From contig CAITND010000142.1 of assembly GCA_903893625.1 (NCBI GenBank), forward strand, positions 1-41,349: a stretch of DNA of 41,349 nucleotides, written 5' to 3'. The stretch's first letter is position 1. Each line of letters starts with the position of its first letter. Source of the DNA: an uncultured Oscillatoriales cyanobacterium (GTDB taxonomy: Bacteria; Cyanobacteriota; Cyanobacteriia; Cyanobacteriales; Microcoleaceae). The position numbers and the translations under genes were made by a program. Below are positions 25,180-35,200 of this stretch, piece by piece. Below the pieces are notes generated by a model, which was not told where the DNA came from, searched no databases, and saw only the letters and a program-made list of their open reading frames with translations.

Positions 25180-26217
25180 TTAATTCAATGCAGTTGCAGG
25201 TTTAAAAATTAATTGACCATCGGGAGTTCGTAGAACATAACCTTGAGAATCTCGTTCAACATCACAAAACCGATAACGACCAAAATCATCGCGTTTTAAA
25301 CGAATTACCCCGTCTACAAATTCATAGGCAGGTAAATGAAATTGAGGAATTCCTTGATATTCAACAACTTTCCCCAATTCATCATAAACCGGAGGGCAAA
25401 CCACTAAATGACCATTTTGATCAAATACCCATTGATTTGTGGCTGTATCTCTCAACGGAGTAGGGTAAATGGGAGAACCTGTTGTGGTTTTGATCAGTTC
25501 TTTTTGGTCATTTGTTAGAGGAATTAAAAACACGATTTCACCTTGAGAATTACGAATTAATTCTTGGGTTTCAGGGTCGCGTAAAGGAATGGCTCCGGGT
25601 GTGGGTAATTCTACGTCTAAAAGTTCAGGAGTGGGGGGATGTAAACTCGGTAATTCTTGATCAGGAGCGAGATCATAATGGCGGGTATATTGGACAGCCG
25701 ATTTAGTAAATCCTGCCCGTTGTAACAGCGCTTGCACTCCCGTTTGATCGGCGGCTATCATTAAATCTATATCCGTTACTTTCAATTCTTCTGCTTGGGT
25801 GATCGCAGCTTCTGCTAACAGTTGAATACCTTGGGCTTGACGGTGTTCCGGTTGCACATATAACCCCAAAACTGACCCCACTCGACGGGGAACAAAGGGA
25901 TGATCTAAATTGTATTCTTCCTGCATCGTTTGAGGCAGGATTTGAGGCGGTTTTTCATTATAAAAATAAGTGAATAAACAGCCAATAATGCTTTGATAAT
26001 GTTCTAATACCCAACAAAAAGATAAGGGTTTTTCTAGTAAGCGTGTGATATAATATTCAAAGTTAAAATTCGGTTGAATTAACATTGAGGGGTCTATCGA
26101 TTCCCGTTCCTCTGCAAATGCTTTCCAAAGTGGAGCGATCGCACTGGCATCTTCAACCGTCGCTAAACGGCAGGTGTAGGACTGGGTTTGGGAATGGTTA
26201 GAAGTCGTCGTAATCAT
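25180..26217 (-). CDS. GNAT acetyltransferase with long C-terminal extension
   Basis: Residues about 15-170 form a GNAT fold, with the C-V-L-E strand region, S-V-L-G-L-Y-V-Q-P-E-H-R and the acetyl-CoA loop Q-A-Q-G-I-Q. It transfers an acetyl or other acyl group from CoA to an unknown amine. The C-terminal 165 residues do not belong to GNAT. They are proline-rich strands with D-P-E-T-Q-E-L, R-D-T-A-T-N-Q-W-V-F-D-Q-N-G and D-S-Q-G-Y-V-L-R-T-P-D-G-Q, suggesting short repeats of a small beta unit. The extension is unusual for this family. The gene ends 76 bases before the zinc-ribbon start, so it may head the five-gene run. The start at 26217 is the first ATG. Confidence 0.82.
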   Translation of the reverse strand: MITTTSNHSQTQSYTCRLATVEDASAIAPLWKAFAEERESIDPSMLIQPNFNFEYYITRLLEKPLSFCWVLEHYQSIIGCLFTYFYNEKPPQILPQTMQEEYNLDHPFVPRRVGSVLGLYVQPEHRQAQGIQLLAEAAITQAEELKVTDIDLMIAADQTGVQALLQRAGFTKSAVQYTRHYDLAPDQELPSLHPPTPELLDVELPTPGAIPLRDPETQELIRNSQGEIVFLIPLTNDQKELIKTTTGSPIYPTPLRDTATNQWVFDQNGHLVVCPPVYDELGKVVEYQGIPQFHLPAYEFVDGVIRLKRDDFGRYRFCDVERDSQGYVLRTPDGQLIFKPATALN

Positions 26218-26322
26218 CGTTTTCGCCCTTTTGGGTTTGGTTCTAATTATTTAAACGGCGATCGCACTTCTTTTATTCCATTCCCCGGTAAAAATTTTTT
26301 CCGGTTATCTGTTAAGCCTACC

Positions 26323-26361
26323 CACTCTCTGGCTCAAGCCTTGAAGTGTGGGGTGAGAGTG
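26323..26361. repeat. CACTCTC hairpin upstream of Uma2 gene
   Basis: CACTCTC (26323-26329) pairs with GAGAGTG (26355-26361) around a 25-base loop, in the divergent spacer between the GNAT gene and a Uma2 gene. No function was identified, and no promoter can be named in 26218-26428. Confidence 0.35.
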
Positions 26362-26428
26362 AGGGAAAATCAATCTGACGACAAAGTGTTAGATTAATCC
26401 TAGAGAATTTTGCAGGCAAAGTATAGTT

Positions 26429-27103
26429 ATGATTAACTTAGAATCTGCGACTAAAGCCGAGATAATTTACCCAGATAGTGATGGGAAGCCAATGTCTGAT
26501 AATACTAAGCAATTTCGTTGGATTACAGTGATTCACTACAATTTAGAATGGCTTTTTGCTAATGATCCTAATGTGTTTGTTGCAGGTGATTTGCTTTGGT
26601 ATGCAGTAGAAGGGGATAACAAAATTCGCCAAGCTCCTGATATCATGGTTGTGTTTGGAGTTGCTAAGGGCGATCGCGGTTCTTATCGACAGTGGACAGA
26701 GGGAAATATTGCGCCACAGGTGGTATTTGAAATTCTTTCTCCGGGTAATACGTTGACAGAAATGAATAAAAAGCAGGCGTTTTATAATCGTTATGGGGTT
26801 GAGGAATATTATATTTATGATCCTGATAAAAATGATTTCAGTGGTTTTTTAAGAATTGAGGGGAATTTAGAGGTTATTGATGAGATGAATAATTGGGTGA
26901 GTCCCAGATTGGGAATTCGCTTTGATTCCTCTGGAAATGAGTTGCGGATTTATCATCCTGATGGTCATTCATTTGCGAGTTATTTGGAAATTTCTCAACA
27001 ATTGCAATCAGCTTTACAAGAGGTGGAACAGGTTAAACAACGGGCGGAAAGATTAGCGGAACGTTTGCGAGAGTTAGGCATCGATCCAGAGGAAATTGAT
27101 TAG
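26429..27103 (+). CDS. Uma2 family protein with coiled-coil tail
   Basis: This 224-residue Uma2/DUF820 protein has all core elements: P-D in Q-A-P-D-I-M-V-V, the acidic strand V-V-F-E-I-L-S-P, K in M-N-K-K-Q-A-F-Y, and Y-G-V-E-E-Y-Y-I-Y-D-P-D. The last 35 residues (Q-L-Q-S-A-L-Q-E-V-E to R-L-R-E-L-G-I-D) are a coiled coil almost like that of the Uma2 gene at 18363, although the cores differ. The ATG at 26429 fits family length. The putative endonuclease role is not proven. It is flanked by GNAT and protease genes with separate orientation, so it stands alone. Confidence 0.9.
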   Translation: MINLESATKAEIIYPDSDGKPMSDNTKQFRWITVIHYNLEWLFANDPNVFVAGDLLWYAVEGDNKIRQAPDIMVVFGVAKGDRGSYRQWTEGNIAPQVVFEILSPGNTLTEMNKKQAFYNRYGVEEYYIYDPDKNDFSGFLRIEGNLEVIDEMNNWVSPRLGIRFDSSGNELRIYHPDGHSFASYLEISQQLQSALQEVEQVKQRAERLAERLRELGIDPEEID

Positions 27104-27223
27104 GATAAAGAAATCGGGTTTCTGTGGTAAAAAATTTTAATATTTTGTTTGAATCTTCTCAGAAACTCGGTTTCGGGTCGGGGGGATAGCTGTTGTTAAG
27201 GGACAATTTTCTTGAAAAAGGTT

Positions 27224-27667
27224 CTACAAAATCGTCAAATAGGTTTCTGTTGGACTGATGGGCAAAGGCTTCAAAATTTGATTCTGCAAGTCTATTTCTA
27301 GCCCCAAAGCTTCTAAAGGTATGACTCCCAAAAGAGCATCTTGACCTCCTGGTAATTCTAAGCATTCAAAAGTGCCTTCTCGCTCAAACATTGATATTTT
27401 GGCATCTTGGAAAATTCGGGCTTTGCCAATCCCCATTGCGGTTGCGACATCTACTTCTTTCAGGAGTTTTAATCCCAGTTTGGCGATCGCATCTTGTGGT
27501 AAACATAAGGTAGTAGCACCCGTATCTACCAATACATTTTTGAGGGTGATTGAGCGAATTTGGTCTTCTGCTTTCACCCCAGCCTCTGCTAGAATTTGGT
27601 CAGCGCGGTTAATGATTGTTAGAGTGGCGAAAACTTTTCCCATTGCCTTGTTGCTTTGAGTTTGCAT
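27224..27667 (-). CDS. Retropepsin-like aspartic protease
   Basis: This 147-residue clan AA protease is probably active as a dimer, as in retroviral enzymes. The catalytic motif L-V-D48-T-G-A-T-T-L-C-L-P is intact. The second structural motif, A-L-L-G-V-I-P-L-E-A-L-G-L, is present near 110-122. There is no signal peptide or membrane segment, so it is cytosolic. The start at 27667 is supported by GGAGA seven bases upstream. Such small proteases are frequent in cyanobacteria, often beside small helical partners, but no partner is evident here. The substrate is unknown. Confidence 0.85.
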   Translation of the reverse strand: MQTQSNKAMGKVFATLTIINRADQILAEAGVKAEDQIRSITLKNVLVDTGATTLCLPQDAIAKLGLKLLKEVDVATAMGIGKARIFQDAKISMFEREGTFECLELPGGQDALLGVIPLEALGLEIDLQNQILKPLPISPTETYLTIL

Positions 27668-27738
27668 AGTTGTCTCCTACTTAAGAGTTGGAGTGATATT
27701 CTCCTTTAATTGTAACTTATTTTGAGGGGGATTTCATG

Positions 27739-27902
27739 GGATAAAGAAACCCGCTTTCTTAACAAATATCTCGGCGATCATGCAAAGATTGTCGCAGAAA
27801 CCCGGTTTCTAGTCGAGGTGCGATCGCGTAGGATAAAGAAACCGGGTTTCTTAACAAATATCTCGGCGATCATGCAAAAGTTATCGCAGAAACCCGGTTT
27901 CT
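27739..27902. repeat. Twin 72-bp palindrome-bearing repeat
   Basis: Two near-identical 72-bp units (27739-27810 and 27831-27902, 92 bases apart) each start GGATAAAGAAAC and end with AGAAACCCGGTTTCT. Within each unit the two ends are complementary (AGAAACC-GGGTTTCT), so each can fold into a long stem. They belong to the same dispersed family as 2551-2625 and 27111-27180. No gene was accepted here; the short frame across it is an artefact of the repeat. Confidence 0.8.
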
Positions 27903-27931
27903 GGACTTTGGGAGAGGCGTGATCGGAGCTA

Positions 27932-28261
27932 TTAGGCATTTAACAGTATTGGCAATTCGCTAACTTGCTGAAACTTCTGTCGCATTTGAGCAAGGATATT
28001 TTCATCTAAGCTTTCAACATCATAAGCTGTACTATCTACTGCGGTGATAATTAACCAAGGCTGATTTTCATTTAAACGTTTGCCTTGAAATTTGCCGTCA
28101 ATTACTTGGGTAATTCCTACTGCTAATTGTAACAATAATGCACCGGAGATCCATTGCTGAGTATCGGCGATTTGATGGAGTTTTTCTGCTGTTGTTCCTA
28201 GACATTCTAGGTGGGAAATTTGCCACTGGCTGGTTAAAACAGAGGGTGCGATCGCTTGAGT
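27932..28261 (-). pseudogene. 5'-truncated gene of unknown function
   Basis: A frame of 109 sense codons is open from a stop at 28262-28264 down to 27932, with no ATG or GTG; the only usual start-like codon is a TTG at 28133-28135, deep in the frame. The protein reads S-V-L-T-S-Q-W-Q-I-S-H-L-E-C-L and A-E-K-L-H-Q-I-A-D-T-Q-Q-W-I-S-G-A-L-L-L-Q before the TTG, and looks like real coding sequence throughout. It is helical and amphipathic. I do not recognise the family. The best reading is the 3' end of a gene whose 5' part was lost, with the break close to the PEP-CTERM gene. A very short live gene from the TTG is possible but less likely. Confidence 0.6.
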
Positions 28262-28290
28262 TTAGCATCAGGCGATTATTGCTTTGATCG

Positions 28291-28992
28291 TTAATATTTT
28301 TTCCGTCTAGCTAGACCAAAAATACTAAACAGTAGTAAACCTAATACTGACGATGGTTCAGGAACGCTTTCCTTGACAATCGGTTCAACGCGCTCTACAC
28401 TAACATCATCAATGTATGTACCAACATGATTAATGGTTCCTAGATCGAAAAACTCTAAGCGTGTTGTGTTGCTGGTAGCAAGTAAGGTGTAAGTGTAATA
28501 CTTCCAGACATTATCTGCCAGACCAATCCCATTTTCAGACAGAGTATCAACAATCTCATTTCCCCAATTAACTTGCAGAATATTATCTGAGATTGGTGTA
28601 TTTCGACGTGGAGAAAAAGCAAATTTTAGATCATACATTAGACCGGGCTCTGTCAATATATCTTGATAAATACTACCTCTGTGTGTAAGGCTTGCATCTA
28701 ACTCAACAAACTGAAAACCTTCGGCTGGACTGCCAGCAGCATAACGCTGTAATTCAAATCTTGATCCTGGCTCAACCTTCCATCCTGGTATAGAAGCTAA
28801 TTTGTGAAAGGAAGGAACTTCATAACCGTATGGAAAAGTAGTCCAAGTATTGTTAGGTAATGCTACCTCTTCAAAGCTACCATTGATTACAAGATTCGCT
28901 GCTAGGGATGATTTAGCTGTTAGGGAAAGTTCGATCCCAACAAATGTTAGTAACCCTATTCCTGCCCAAACAGAATATTTATTACTTTTCAT
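28291..28992 (-). CDS. PEP-CTERM sorting-signal protein, DUF642-like
   Basis: This 233-residue exported protein has a signal peptide (about 1-31, ending S-S-L-A-A). The mature part starts N-L-V-I-N-G-S-F-E-E, as in DUF642/choice-of-anchor beta-sandwich domains, which are often carbohydrate-binding. The last 24 residues are a PEP-CTERM tag: V-P-E-P-S-S-V-L, a hydrophobic helix and R-R-K-K-Y. Such tags are cut by an exosortase, usually with release or attachment of the protein to extracellular polysaccharide. No exosortase gene is in the window. GGAGG six bases before the ATG at 28992 supports the start. It lies 266 bases downstream of the giant gene on the same strand. Confidence 0.93.
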   Translation of the reverse strand: MKSNKYSVWAGIGLLTFVGIELSLTAKSSLAANLVINGSFEEVALPNNTWTTFPYGYEVPSFHKLASIPGWKVEPGSRFELQRYAAGSPAEGFQFVELDASLTHRGSIYQDILTEPGLMYDLKFAFSPRRNTPISDNILQVNWGNEIVDTLSENGIGLADNVWKYYTYTLLATSNTTRLEFFDLGTINHVGTYIDDVSVERVEPIVKESVPEPSSVLGLLLFSIFGLARRKKY

Positions 28993-29258
28993 TGTTTGCC
29001 TCCAGATTTATTTTTTGAGTTTGGAATGTTTGGTGTTAGCGATCGCGTTGGGTGCAAAGGCGAATCGCGACTCGCTGGTAAAAGGGAGTGGGAGTTTTTG
29101 ATTTGTTGCAGGATGTTTTGAGAAGACATAATTACCTCTGAGTTTTTGATGAGATATGGGATAGGGTTTGGGGTAACAGGGCGATCAGTATCCCTGTAAG
29201 TTGAAAAAAAAGAATTGTTTCAGGGTAATTAACCTCTTTTTTACAAGAGTATCAAATT

Positions 29259-32200
29259 TCATTGATTAGTTAATTTTAGGATTATTTCTTGAATTTTTGT
29301 TTTGAATAAATTATCCTTAGCGTAATTATCTAATTGGTGATTTTCTAACATATTTCCTATACTGGGCAGGTTTGCTCTATTGTTAGGAATTGCAATTCCA
29401 GGCACATTTTTTAAAGCATTTGGAATGTCTCCAGAACGAAGTAAATACTCAACTTTTACTGGGGCTTGAGGATTTTGTCCGTTAACATCAAATACTCCAT
29501 GAGAACCTAATCCATTATAATCAGTGAATGGCGCAAGAGCTAATATACTCGTATTCTTTTGAACATTAGGAGGTAATTTCCTGGCAATATCTTCACCAAA
29601 AAAGTTACCTTGTGAGTGAACAATCAACAAAAACTTTTTCTCTGGATACTGTTGAAAAATAGATTCAATTTGTGAAACAACGCTATTGTTAAAACGCATA
29701 CCTTCTATTGTTGAAAAAGGACTAATTCCTTGAATGATAGATTGAGGCAGAAGATCTGTCAAATGAGAAAATAGATTGCCCAAGATAGGTATATTTTTAA
29801 ACAATTGGTTTTCCCTACCAGACAGATTATAAGTTTCGAGTGATATTTCAGGTAAACCCAGTTCTTTTAGCTGTTGATTGATGAGATTTACATTCTCATA
29901 ATATCCTTCTTGAGTAGTGTTAATTCCATTGATGTAGATTACCTCGTATTTTTCTTTTTCAGACTCAGGAATTTGTTCAAAATCTTCCTTAATTTTTTCA
30001 ATAACAGTAGGAGATTCGCACACTTCAGGAGAAGGCACACAACACTCCTCCTTCCCTGAAATCTTATCAACCATCCCCATCAAATCATCTTTCCAAAGAC
30101 CCAAAATCCCATCAATACCAGACAACCAACCCTCAATCCCGCCATCCTTAATCGCATTACCTAAATACAAAGCAGTATTACCAACGTTACTGACTTTCTC
30201 CAAAATCCCAGCAACAGCAGTATTAAAATTACCAGCAAAACTTTGACCGATCGCCATCGCCCCATTAAAGAAATTGCCGATCGCATTCAACCAATCCCCA
30301 CTTTGAATCGACTTAATACCGCTATAAATCATCTGCGGAGCTTGTTGCAAACTTTGCACCACTGACAGCATCACATTTTTGAGCGTGCCACTGCATTGAT
30401 TGATAAAACTGCTCATCCCCGTCGATGCAGCACTCGCCACACTACCGAGAATTTGCAAGAAACCCATAATGCTGTCGCCCGACATCAGCGATCGCGCTCC
30501 AGCAAAAGCCCCAGAAGCGATAGTTTGCAAGGTTTTTATGGTGTTTGCTGCGGTTTGTGCAGCTTGACTCGCCATCTGGCCTAAACCGCCACTGATAGCA
30601 GTTAAACCCGTCATAACCCCACTGAAAATCGCCCCCATCCAGTCACCATTCATCGCAGCTTGAATGGTATTAATCGCCCCACTGACAGCACCTAAAGCAA
30701 TCGCAAAGGGAGCTAATACAGGGAATGCAGGAGTGAGAATTGTCAGAATGGTACTGAGAATCGCCGTAACTTTGGAAACAATGCCCAATATCTTATTCCA
30801 AAAAGCCTTTTTCCGGGCTTTCCGTTCTGCGATTCTTTGCTGAATAATTTGGTCGAGCATCTGTTTCCCTTGCTCGGCTAAATCATTAGAAATATCAACC
30901 GCTTGTTCCGCTAAAGCGATTTTATTTAAAACCTCTTGGTGCAACGGATCAATAACATCATGTTCCCCTTGTAACTCAGCCGAACGTTCTAACTCTTTCA
31001 ACAATTGTTGAGACGCACCTTGCAAATCGGATTGAGCCGTTTCCAATAGCTGATAATCCAGTTGTTCCTCTAAATCAATGCGATTGATTTCGGTTTTATA
31101 CTGGTCAATTTGACTGATTAATCCAGGGAGTAAATTTAATAACCCCTCCTGAATTTTAGAGGCTTCTTGACCTTGCAATGCTAAGTTAATATCTCCCCGT
31201 GCTTCTGCTAATAAAGCTTTGACATCATCAGGTAGTTCCGGTTGTTGAGTTTCTAAATCTTTCAGCGAAGTCAGTAGTCCCGCTAATTGAATTTGTAACT
31301 GCATTGGATCTTCGGTTGGATCTAGCGTTGCTAACCCCACTTGACTGCGAACATTATTCAAAGATTGCCGTAAATCATCTTCGGCTTGCAGTTGTTTAAG
31401 TTGTTCAATTTTGGCGATAGTTTCTAAGCGTTGACGTTCCAATTCTAAGCGATCGCGTTCCAGACGATCTTGCACCGCTTGGTCAATATTCGCTTGACGA
31501 TTTTGAGCAATTTCCTGTTCTAATTGTGCTTGGGCAAGGTTCAATTTTTCCAGGGTTGTTAACTGAATAAAAGTTTGTTCCGTTTGTTCACGAATGCGAG
31601 AAAGACCATCTAAACGAGCCTGAACAATTGCTAATTCCTGTTGTTTTTGATCCCGTTCTTCTTGAGTTTCGGCAACTTTAGCATTTAATTCATCTAACAA
31701 TTTTTGGGCAGTATTTTGTTGAATTTGCAGCGTTGCCATCTGGGCTTCTGCGGTTCTTCTCGCTGCACCAAAGGCATCCGCTTGAGCTTGGGCGCGACGT
31801 TGTAATTCTCGCTGTTGCTGCATTTGTAGATAATATTGATCGGCTAAAACTCGATCTTCGGGACGGGCTAAACCGGGGCTACATTTACCGCCTTTATCAC
31901 CTGCTAAATCGTTGTAATCTCGATAATAAATCTCCGCCACAGTTGCCATATTAGTGTATTGAGCAAACTCTAAAAGATGCTTGGCTTCTTGATAGCCAGC
32001 CGCCGTTGCTTCCTGCAATCGTTGGAGAATTTGGAACTCTAAATTATTGACTTCTTGCTGTTTTTGTGCAGCTTGTAAGGTGTAATTGGCATTAGATTGA
32101 GTAGCTTCTACTAAGGCTTTTAAAGTAGCCTGATGTTCCTTTGCTAACTTCAAATGTTCGTCATTTTGAGCTAATAAATCCGTTTGCAATTGTTGTAAAG

Positions 32201-35200
32201 GTTCCGAGAGGGCTTGACTCGCGGCTTCCGCTTGTTCTGCTAACCGTTGAGCTTCTGCTAAGGCGGTACGAGCATCCTGTAATTGTTGCTGCAAATTACT
32301 ATAATCCTGATCGGGATCTTGGAGATAGGCATCTAATAGCCGTTGTTCCGCTAAAATCACCTCATTTTGTGCCGTTAACATCGTGCGTTTTTGGGTGAGG
32401 GCAGTTTGTTGGGCGGTGAGAACAGCCGTTTTATTTGTTAACAGTTGAATGGATTGATTAATCTGAACTAAATTAGTTGTCAGTTCATTTAAACTTTCAG
32501 GATTACCCCCTTGATTTTGCAATTCAAGAATTTGTTTTTCAATCGTTAAACGTTGCTGTTCTAATTTATTAGTCAGGGCTTTAGAACTTTCTAATTCTTC
32601 ACCTAAAGTAATGGTTTGACGTTCAACCCATTTTTCCGATTCTGCTAATTGTTGTTGGGTTTCAAGGGCGGTTTGATTGACTTCTCCCCGTCGTTGCAAA
32701 ATATCAGCAATAGCCGCCCGATATTCTTCTGAATCTGTATCATAGTTTTCCCATTCTTGCTGAACTTTCGCATTTTGGGCAGCGGCTTCTGCTTCAGCTT
32801 CTGCTAACTGTTGTTGCAGGGTTGGTAATAGACTTTCAAACAATTCTAGTTGAGTTTGTGCTTGGGGAATATCGGAGCGTGCCGCTTCTAATTCTGCAAA
32901 GAAATTCCGGGCTTCATCAATAGGAGATTCGGCAGTATTCGCCGCATCATTAGCAGCAACCCACTGATTTTTTAAAGGTTCAAGACGTTCTACTTCCTGA
33001 CGCCATTTGTCAGCTTCCACTAAATGTGCAGACCCCTGCGCCCGTAACTGAGGGAATATTTGTGAATATCGTTGCCAGAGAATCCAGTCATAGTCAACGT
33101 GGGTAATATATTCGTCATGACACTTCCAACCTACTTTGATACCAGCAACTCTAATTCGCTTACAAATGTGACGATGCTCTACCCAAGTTGGGCCATTTTT
33201 CCGACTAACAGCCCAATGATAAGCTGCTTGTTGTTCATACAAATTGGCTTGCGCTAAAAGTGCATAACCTTGAGCTTCATGAGAGGCTTTTTCAGCTTTG
33301 GCTTTATCAAATAATGCTTGTAGAGGGTTACGACCATCTACAGCATCAGCGCTGAGTAAAACAGCCGCTTGAGTTGTGTTTAATAAAGCAGTAATTGTCT
33401 CATTAGAATTTTGCCCGACTAATGTTGCTGCTTTTAATAGGTCTATAGCTGTACCATTATCAGGATGTTCTTCAAGAAATTGCGCTCTGAGTGCTTTAAT
33501 TTTTATCTCTATTTGTGAATTTGTCGGAGATGTTTCCGCGTAAATTGCCTCTACTTGTGCTTGATACTCTTTCAATTCCTCAGACTCAACCCCATAACGA
33601 ATCGCAATTGGCTCGATTTCTTTCCATAATTCCGCATCTTGTTGAATCCGAAGTTTGAGTCTTTCAATTGCTTGTTCTGTGGAAATAACCGCATTATCCA
33701 GTTCATCTGAGCGAGTTTCAACAACACCAAGGGTGGTAATGGCATCTTCTAAATTAGCTTCCGTGCGATTATATTGCCCATAGGGTTCGGCAAAATTATC
33801 CTGAATATCAGCAATCAAATCATCAACGGAATTAGACAGGGTTTGCTGTTGATTAATTAGAGATTTCGTTTGTTGATTTCCTTCTACAAATTGTTCTGTC
33901 CAATCGCTAACTCCTAAGCGCAAATCTTGGTTAATTTGTTGAGTCAGTTGAACATAATCTAATACCGTACCGGATTGAATCGCTGCATCTGCGGCTTCTT
34001 CAGAATTGAGTTGAGATTGCAAGGCTTCCAGTTTTTGATCATTATTGATCAGTTTTTGCCGGATTTCTAACTCTTGTTTTTGACGTAACGGCGTTAAGGC
34101 TGCAACGGCTTGATTAAGTAATCCTTGTAATTCATCGGTATGGGTTTGATTTGCTGTTTTTAACTCTTCTAAATTCCGCAAATTTTTCTGATAATTTTCA
34201 ATCAATTTATTCAGAGTAGCTTGACTCACTAAATCCGTTGTATTGGCTAATTTTTCTTGGGAACTAGCGATTAATTGATTGAGATTATCGGTTTGGGTTT
34301 GTAAATCGTTAGCTACATTTTGCAACTGTTCTAAATGAGTCTTAACCTGGGGTTCAACTTGGGTGGCAAAGAAGTCAACATCCGATTCAGAAGCCAGCAT
34401 TCCCAAGCCCATTAATTGACGTAACGCCGTTGCGTGTAATTGACTCGTTTGCGTTAATTCTGTTGCTAAAGTTTGGGATGTAGTTATAGCATTTTCAATG
34501 AGTTTTGCTTGTTCATCTTCCTGGTTTACCAGAGGCTGTAACTGTTGGTTAACTGTATTAATTTCAGTCTCTAATTGAGCAATTTTTGCCTGTAATTCAG
34601 GAATATTTTGCCCTAACTTAGTTAATTCAGTTTGTTTGTTAATCAGGTCTGTATTTTTTGCAGATAGCTGTTGATTTAATGTGTTAACAGTTGTCTTGCT
34701 TTCTTGTAATTGTTGCCATGTACGATTACGCTGATCTACAATAAATGAAGCTTGTTGTAAATTAGCTCGATATGCAGCCGCTTCCGCAGCATTATAAGCC
34801 CATTGAGCACCATTCCAATACCAAATTTGTTGATGACTTGTAGCTTGATTCAGATAGTATTGTTCTGTTGGTACTAAGGTTAAAATGTTGTCATTTAAGC
34901 TTTGTTGGAGTAAAGCTTGGTTGCCAATTTGCAGGTTAATAAATGCAATCGATTGTTGAATTTCTGCAATGTCTTGTTGCAGCGAATTGGCTTGATTTAA
35001 CTTTCCTTGAACCTCTGTTAATTCCGCTCCTAAACTCGCCATTTGTTGGCGCAAAGGTTCCCCATTTTGACGAATTTCTAATAATTTTTCGGTCGCCGTT
35101 GCTTGGGTTTGGTTCGCTTGTTGCCATTGTTGCCAATTTTGCTGATATTTCTCTTCTAAAATACCCGCTTGATTTAGCAAATCTAAACGACTTTGCAAAC

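Noticed and set aside
26188-26397. 69-codon frame on the plus strand
   Set aside because: It overlaps the start of the GNAT gene on the other strand, has no ribosome site, and is not coherent as protein.
27722-27922. 66-codon frame on the plus strand
   Set aside because: It is the translation of the twin 72-bp repeat; the repeated peptide simply mirrors the DNA repeat.
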